This document shows positions 31,585 to 36,493 of a stretch of 36,493 bases of DNA, piece after piece (the first letter of the stretch is position 1; the number at the start of each line of letters is the position of its first letter). A model generated the notes under the pieces. The model had not been told where the DNA came from, did not search any database, and saw only the letters and a list, made by a program, of their open reading frames with translations. Where the stretch lies: positions 1 to 36,493 of the forward strand of contig JAISXF010000033.1 of NCBI GenBank assembly GCA_031270845.1, read 5' to 3'. A program made the position numbers and the translations under genes. The stretch is from Prevotellaceae bacterium. Its GTDB lineage: Bacteria; Bacteroidota; Bacteroidia; Bacteroidales; UBA932.

Positions 31585-34182
31585 TTAAACCTGCGGCTCG
31601 TCATTGGTAAAAGTCAGCCCGTCGCCGAAATAATCAATTTTAACAACCTTGTTCCGGTCAATCGCGCCGGCCAGTATTTGCCTGGACAGCTCGTTGACCA
31701 GCTCGCGCTGCAGCACCCGTTTCACCGGCCGCGCGCCGTACGTCGGGTCGTAGCCCTGCTCGGCCAAATAATTCAGCGCATAGTCCGATATCTCCAGCTG
31801 CACATGCCCGGCCTGTAACAGCTTCTGAATAGCCGCCAACTGCATGACGACAATTTCGTGTACATCGGCTTTGGTCAGCGGATGGAACATGATAATGTCG
31901 TCGATACGGTTAAGAAATTCGGGGCGCACCGTTTGCTTCAGCGCCTCCAGCACATCGGCTTTGGTACGCTCAAGCACCTGTTCGCGGTTGGCGTCGTTCA
32001 TCCGTTCCATATTTTCCTGAATCAGGTGCGACCCGACATTGGATGTCATAACAATAATCGTGTTTTTGAAATTCACGATGCGCCCCTTGTTGTCGGTCAG
32101 CCGGCCATCGTCGAGCACCTGCAGCAGGATATTGAACACATCGGGATGGGCTTTTTCGATTTCGTCGAGCAGGACGACCGAATAGGGCTTGTGGCGCACG
32201 GCCTCGGTGAGTTGGCCGCCCTCGTCGTAGCCCACATAGCCCGGCGGCGCGCCCACCAGCCGGCTCACGGAATGCCGTTCCTGGTATTCGCTCATGTCGA
32301 TGCGGGTCATCATATTTTCATCGTTAAATAAAAATTCGGCCAGCGCCTTGGCCAGTTCCGTTTTACCGACGCCGGTAGTACCCAAAAAAAGGAACGACCC
32401 GATAGGGCGTTTGACGTCCTGCAAACCGGCGCGGCTGCGGCGCACGGCGTCGGACACGGCCTGTATCGCCTCGTCCTGCCCGACAACACGCCGGTGCAAA
32501 TCGGCTTCCATGTGCAGCAGCTTTTCGCGTTCGCTTTGCAGCATCTTCTTCACCGGAATGCCCGTCCACTTCGCAACCACTTCGGCAATATCTTCCGAAT
32601 CGACTTCTTCATCGACCAGCGTAAAGTTGCTCTCGGCTTTCTGCCGGTTCAGGCGTTCGATTTCCAGTTCGGCCTCGCGGATTTTCCCGTAGCGCAGTTC
32701 GGCTACCGCCCCGTAATCGCCGCGGCGCTCTGCTTCTTCGGCCTTAAATTTCAATTCTTCGATGCGCTGTTTATTTTTCTGGATGGCGTCTATCAAATCC
32801 TTTTCTTCCTGCCAGCGCGCCCGTTGCGCATGGCGTACCTCGTTAAGGTCGCCGATGGTTTTGGAGAGTTCCGCGACCTTTTCCTCGTCGCCTTCGCGGC
32901 GGATGGCTTCGCGTTCTATCTCCAACTGACGCACCTTGCGGTCGAGTTCGTCGATCGACTGCGGGACAGAGTTCATCTCCAACCGCAGCTTCGCCGCCGC
33001 CTCGTCTATCAGGTCGATGGCCTTGTCGGGCAAATAGCGCGACGAAATATAGCGCGACGACAGCTCCACGGCCGCAATAATCGCATCATCCTTAATCCTT
33101 ACCTTATGATGATTTTCATACCGTTCCTTCAGCCCGCGAAGGATCGACACGGCGTCGGCGGGCGTCGGTTCATCGACCGTTACCGTTTGGAAACGGCGTT
33201 CCAGCGCCTTGTCCTTTTCAAAATATTTCTGATATTCATCGAGCGTTGTAGCCCCAACGGCGCGCAGCTCGCCGCGTGCCAGCGCCGGCTTGAGGATATT
33301 GGCGGCATCCATCGCTCCTTCGCTCTTGCCGGCGCCCACGAGAGTGTGGATTTCGTCGATAAACAGGATAATGTCGCCATTGCTCGACACCACCTCCCGC
33401 ACAACCGCCTTCAGGCGTTCCTCGAACTCGCCCTTGTATTTTGCGCCGGCGATAAGCGCCCCCATGTCGAGCGAAAAGATTTGTTTGCTTTTAAGATTTT
33501 CCGGCACGTCGCCCGTTACGATACGATGCGCCAGCCCTTCGGCAATAGCCGTTTTTCCGACACCCGGCTCGCCCACCAGTATGGGGTTGTTTTTCGTACG
33601 CCGGCTCAGGATTTGCAGCACCCGCCGGATTTCGTCATCACGCCCGATGACCGGGTCGAGCTTGCCGCTGCGTGCCTGTTCGTTCAGGTTGATGGCATAG
33701 CGGTTGAGCGCGTCGAAGGTCTCTTCAGCCGATGCACTGTTTACCTTCGCGCCCTTGCGGATATTGAGGATCGCGGCCTTGAGGTCTTTTTCGCTCATGC
33801 CGGCATCTTTCATCAGTTGCGCCACCTGGTCGCCCGCGCTCAGCAGCCCCATCAACAAGTGTTCGAGAGAAACAAACTGGTCGCCCATGCCGGTAGCGGC
33901 ATCCTGTGCCTTTTGCATGGCGCGGGTGGCTTCGGCCGATAAATACGGACTGCCGCCCGACACCTTTGGATAGCGGGCTATCAGTTCATTCACTTTCGTC
34001 GATAGCGTAGCCGTTACCACGCCCAGCTTACGGAGCAGCAAGCCGGTAATCCCTTCCGTATCATTGAGCATCACGCGCAACAGATGCCCGTTGTCGAGGG
34101 CTTGATTGGAATTGTGCTGCGCCAGCGTTATCGCTTCCTGTACGGTTTCCTGCGCTTTAATTGTGTAATTGTTTAAATTCAT
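31585..34182 (-). CDS. clpB: ATP-dependent disaggregase ClpB
   Basis: Hsp100 chaperone that, with DnaK, pulls proteins out of aggregates. The 865-aa product has the double Clp-N repeat at the N-terminus (about 1-145) and AAA1 with Walker A GEPGVGKT near residues 203-210 and Walker [16 protein letters not shown]. The long coiled-coil middle domain (about 400-530) distinguishes ClpB from ClpA/ClpC. AAA2 has Walker A GTTGVGKT near 601-608 and [16 protein letters not shown]. Full length, no odd residues. It has its own strong promoter, and I see no heat-shock repressor palindrome (CIRCE) in front of it. Confidence 0.98.
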   Translation of the reverse strand: MNLNNYTIKAQETVQEAITLAQHNSNQALDNGHLLRVMLNDTEGITGLLLRKLGVVTATLSTKVNELIARYPKVSGGSPYLSAEATRAMQKAQDAATGMGDQFVSLEHLLMGLLSAGDQVAQLMKDAGMSEKDLKAAILNIRKGAKVNSASAEETFDALNRYAINLNEQARSGKLDPVIGRDDEIRRVLQILSRRTKNNPILVGEPGVGKTAIAEGLAHRIVTGDVPENLKSKQIFSLDMGALIAGAKYKGEFEERLKAVVREVVSSNGDIILFIDEIHTLVGAGKSEGAMDAANILKPALARGELRAVGATTLDEYQKYFEKDKALERRFQTVTVDEPTPADAVSILRGLKERYENHHKVRIKDDAIIAAVELSSRYISSRYLPDKAIDLIDEAAAKLRLEMNSVPQSIDELDRKVRQLEIEREAIRREGDEEKVAELSKTIGDLNEVRHAQRARWQEEKDLIDAIQKNKQRIEELKFKAEEAERRGDYGAVAELRYGKIREAELEIERLNRQKAESNFTLVDEEVDSEDIAEVVAKWTGIPVKKMLQSEREKLLHMEADLHRRVVGQDEAIQAVSDAVRRSRAGLQDVKRPIGSFLFLGTTGVGKTELAKALAEFLFNDENMMTRIDMSEYQERHSVSRLVGAPPGYVGYDEGGQLTEAVRHKPYSVVLLDEIEKAHPDVFNILLQVLDDGRLTDNKGRIVNFKNTIIVMTSNVGSHLIQENMERMNDANREQVLERTKADVLEALKQTVRPEFLNRIDDIIMFHPLTKADVHEIVVMQLAAIQKLLQAGHVQLEISDYALNYLAEQGYDPTYGARPVKRVLQRELVNELSRQILAGAIDRNKVVKIDYFGDGLTFTNDEPQV

Positions 34183-34213
34183 AATGTAATTTTCTGTTCG
34201 GGTTTTTTCATTA

Positions 34214-34246
34214 CAAAGTTATTGCCAAAGCAAAAAACATGACAAA
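34214..34246 (-). promoter_or_regulatory. clpB promoter
   Basis: Minus-strand TTTG (34243-34246), 21-bp spacer, TAACTTTG (34214-34221): full Bacteroidota consensus. The start would be near 34208, 25 nt before the ATG at 34182. Confidence 0.75.
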
Positions 34247-34269
34247 ATGGCAGCAGTTTCCGTCTGTAT

Positions 34270-36315
34270 TTATTTTTTCGCGACAGGAAACATAGTAATT
34301 CGGAATTTCGTGCAACCGTACGGCACCAATGTGATGTCCCCGTTTTCGCTTACGCTCACTTCGTCTTTGGGTAATGGCAGAATGTGCGTTGGTTTCCAGT
34401 CGAATGTTCCGGCTTTTGCTTTCAATTTCACCGGCGCGTCCTCAATTTGCCAGCTCCATACGGCAGGCATTGCCGAATGTTCCACTTCAATGTCATTTTC
34501 ACTTTTGGAAATCAGCGCATAATTCCATTTGGCATCCGGGCTTTGCTGGTCGGGACGGATGTCCTTCACCGGAAGCGCAAACAGCAGGGGGCCATACGAA
34601 ACCGTTCGATACGGACTGTTGATCTTTGTTTCATGGGGCAATATCCTGCGTGCACTGCTTCCTTTGACATAATAATCAATGCGCGGATACGGCGTTTCCC
34701 TGCCGTCTTTGACCTCCACGTGCATCGGGAAATTTACGTCGATACGGTCGCCCTTTTTCCATTTCCTGTCGATTTTCAGGAAACCATGCGTATTATTATT
34801 GATGCTTACCGGTTCGTCATTAACCCTTATTTCAGGCTTCCGGCACCATTCCGGAATACGCAGATAAAGCGGGAATGCACAGGTTTTGGCCGGTTCGACA
34901 GTCATGCGGACAGTTTCTTCAAACGGATAATGAGTATCGCTGGTAATTTTAACCGGAATACCCTCCCCGACTACAGTGTTGACAACAGAAGGCCCGTAAA
35001 GCGTGGCGGCAAGTCCGTTATCTGCCGTACCCATCCACAGGTGCATCACATAGTTCGGAATCACGCGAGTCAAATTTCCTACACAGCACAAAACGTCATG
35101 TCCCGTATTCTTAAAATTGTAAGCGCTGTCGCCCGGATGCCCCGGCATTTCCGACGGCATAAGGTCTTCTATTCGATTAGGCGATTGATAATAGGACATG
35201 CTCTGATAATCGCGTGCAACGGGCGCCGGGCCTGCATTGAAAAACACTTTCTCAATGCGGTCGCCCCACTTGCCTTCGCCGGTGATTTCGAGTAACTGCT
35301 GGTATGTCCATCCCGAACAGGCGACGTTACATGTCTCCGTGTTGCGCGTAGAGCCAATGCCGGCCAAATGTTCTTCGGACGACGCAATATCGTAAGGCAG
35401 CAAGTTATTTTTATCAAGCCAGTCCAGGTAATTGTGCGTAGCGCTCAACAGTTCGGATTGATTGGTTAGAGGGTACATCATCGCCGGAATACGCAGGTTT
35501 TCATACGTAATCACGCCATGACCAATATCAAAGTCGTCATGATTCCAGCAGTTGACCGTTTCCCTGGTAACTTCGTCTCCGGCGATTTTCAGTATTGCGT
35601 CAAGCACATTCTTATCGCCGCTCAGTTCATACACCGCCAGCATCGGGTCGATATTATTACATCCATTCACTCCACCGACAGAATAGGGTACAGGCGTTAC
35701 GTCAAAATGACCGTACACTTTCGTCAATGCATCCAGGATACGCCTCTCTCCCGTAGCTTCGTAATAGGCCACTAACGCCCGTCCCATGTGCGAATGCGCC
35801 CAGTTATTGAACTCGTCGCGCTTGAAATCCATATCATCCACCCAGTAAACAAATGATTTCCCGCCGTTCAATACGCCGTTGACGACCAGGTCGAGCCTGT
35901 CGTTCACTTTGCGAATCAGCGCACTGTCGTTGAGTATGTACGCCAGTCGAACAGCCCCGTCGAGCCAGTAGGAACATTGCTCCAGCGGCCAGCCTGTTCC
36001 TGTCTCGGGGTCGGCTCCCGTTGCCTCAAAACCAACGCCTTTCCACGCCAGCTCATACGTAGCAGTCCACTCGTCGAGATGTCCGGTGATGCCGTTAGCG
36101 GCGGCTGTCGCCCAGTCTTTGATCCAGCCCTGCGGATAAACGGCTCCGGCCGGAAGCGAAATAAATGCGGGTTTGACCTTAATCGAAGTATCGGAAACGA
36201 TGAAATCCCGCTTGTTGAGAAAGACAGTATCCCGTTTTTCCGACACATAATTTGAATTGCACGCAACCGCGGCAATCAGAAAAAAAGTTGACAATAGATA
36301 ATTTTTCATATACAT
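34270..36315 (-). CDS. GH127 beta-L-arabinofuranosidase-like lipoprotein
   Basis: Glycoside hydrolase family 127 enzyme, expected to release L-arabinofuranose from plant glycans or glycoproteins. The 681-aa product has a lipoprotein signal (MKNYLLSTFFLIAAVAC; Cys19, or Cys17 if the second ATG at 36309 is used). An (alpha/alpha)6-barrel-like domain and C-terminal beta domains follow. The zinc/catalytic residues of the family can be seen: SSEEHLAGIGSTRNTETC, with Glu314/315 as acid and Glu327 and Cys329 as ligands, then HDVLCCVGN with Cys410 (nucleophile) and Cys411. It is 87 bp upstream of clpB on the same strand. No SusC/SusD partner is in the window, so a full polysaccharide locus, if any, lies beyond the right edge. 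Confidence 0.92.
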   Translation of the reverse strand: MYMKNYLLSTFFLIAAVACNSNYVSEKRDTVFLNKRDFIVSDTSIKVKPAFISLPAGAVYPQGWIKDWATAAANGITGHLDEWTATYELAWKGVGFEATGADPETGTGWPLEQCSYWLDGAVRLAYILNDSALIRKVNDRLDLVVNGVLNGGKSFVYWVDDMDFKRDEFNNWAHSHMGRALVAYYEATGERRILDALTKVYGHFDVTPVPYSVGGVNGCNNIDPMLAVYELSGDKNVLDAILKIAGDEVTRETVNCWNHDDFDIGHGVITYENLRIPAMMYPLTNQSELLSATHNYLDWLDKNNLLPYDIASSEEHLAGIGSTRNTETCNVACSGWTYQQLLEITGEGKWGDRIEKVFFNAGPAPVARDYQSMSYYQSPNRIEDLMPSEMPGHPGDSAYNFKNTGHDVLCCVGNLTRVIPNYVMHLWMGTADNGLAATLYGPSVVNTVVGEGIPVKITSDTHYPFEETVRMTVEPAKTCAFPLYLRIPEWCRKPEIRVNDEPVSINNNTHGFLKIDRKWKKGDRIDVNFPMHVEVKDGRETPYPRIDYYVKGSSARRILPHETKINSPYRTVSYGPLLFALPVKDIRPDQQSPDAKWNYALISKSENDIEVEHSAMPAVWSWQIEDAPVKLKAKAGTFDWKPTHILPLPKDEVSVSENGDITLVPYGCTKFRITMFPVAKK

Positions 36316-36346
36316 ATATTTTTTCGTTGAATTATATTAACGGCTA

Positions 36347-36354
36347 CAAAAGTA
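36347..36354 (-). promoter_or_regulatory. -7 box of the GH127 gene
   Basis: Minus-strand TACTTTTG, 31 bp before the first ATG; TTTG at 36370-36373 is only 15 bp away, a short spacer. The remaining 120 bp to the window edge show no gene. Confidence 0.5.
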
Positions 36355-36493
36355 ATCAAAATTATTTTGCAAATAAGCATTTTTGGGCTAACTCTTTTTT
36401 TGGGGTGCTATTTCCTTTGTCTGTTGGCAAGCATAAGGTCGGATTGAGTAACGAATCGGGAGGATTTAACGGGATGAGCCTGCATTTTTCACA

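Noticed and set aside
32494-33942. 482-aa plus-strand open frame opposite clpB
   Set aside because: It is a shadow of the clpB coding strand; the minus-strand product is an unmistakable full-length ClpB.

Overview
The window looks like a chromosomal segment of an anaerobic member of the Bacteroidota, most likely Bacteroidales. Three things point there. It has a complete type IX secretion core in the Porphyromonas order (porP-gldK-gldL-gldM-gldN). Almost every transcription unit is preceded by a Bacteroidota-type -7 box (TAnnTTTG, usually TACCTTTG), often with a TTTG -33 box about 20 bp upstream. It also carries a trimeric-type NADH-linked [FeFe]-hydrogenase locus. I cannot assign a genus from the sequence alone.

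Layout, left to right. 1-413: an AT-rich tandem dyad array and the downstream end of the secretion operon. 414-6139 (minus): gldN, gldM, gldL, gldK, porP, transcribed from a promoter at 6177-6208. 6429-12658 (plus): valS; a frameshifted HU-like/DUF4469-like gene overlapping its stop codon; and a large membrane-anchored propeller/Y_Y_Y/LuxR-HTH regulator. 12777-17244 (minus): an AraC regulator, dnaG, a possible 54-aa small protein and a sugar nucleotidyltransferase. 17427-25221 (plus): an APC amino-acid permease, a four-gene hydrogenase operon (2Fe-2S protein, hydB, hydA, hydC), then a DUF6913-like protein with a GT2 glycosyltransferase. 25274-26515 (plus): tRNA-Arg(UCU) and recF. 26516-27083: a 570-bp gene-free block of hairpins and repeats. 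27084-29255 (minus): a secreted Cys-containing leucine-rich-repeat protein. 29384-29612: another dyad array. 29716-31448 (plus): a nucleoside phosphorylase and a SirB1-like protein. 31447-31527 (minus): a probable small RNA. 31585-36315 (minus): clpB and a GH127 beta-L-arabinofuranosidase lipoprotein.

The signal that ordinary annotation does not explain is in the intergenic DNA. Several gaps carry tandem arrays of short palindromes whose sequence differs from array to array, but whose centres are spaced with great regularity: 21 bp at 1-190, 26748-26905 and 29384-29612, and 23 bp at 9710-9793. A 21-bp direct repeat (19183-19224) and a perfect 27-bp hairpin with two inner palindromes 20 bp apart (12698-12761) look related. 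21 bp is two turns of B-DNA, so the dyads lie on one face of the helix. The arrays sit at gene ends or between operons, and one runs into the 3' end of the frameshifted gene. Two are bordered by inverted AATTACG/CGTAATT runs.

The second notable item is the candidate small RNA between the SirB1-like gene and clpB. It has its own TACCTTTG box, a 5' hairpin and an intrinsic terminator, and is about 80 nt long.
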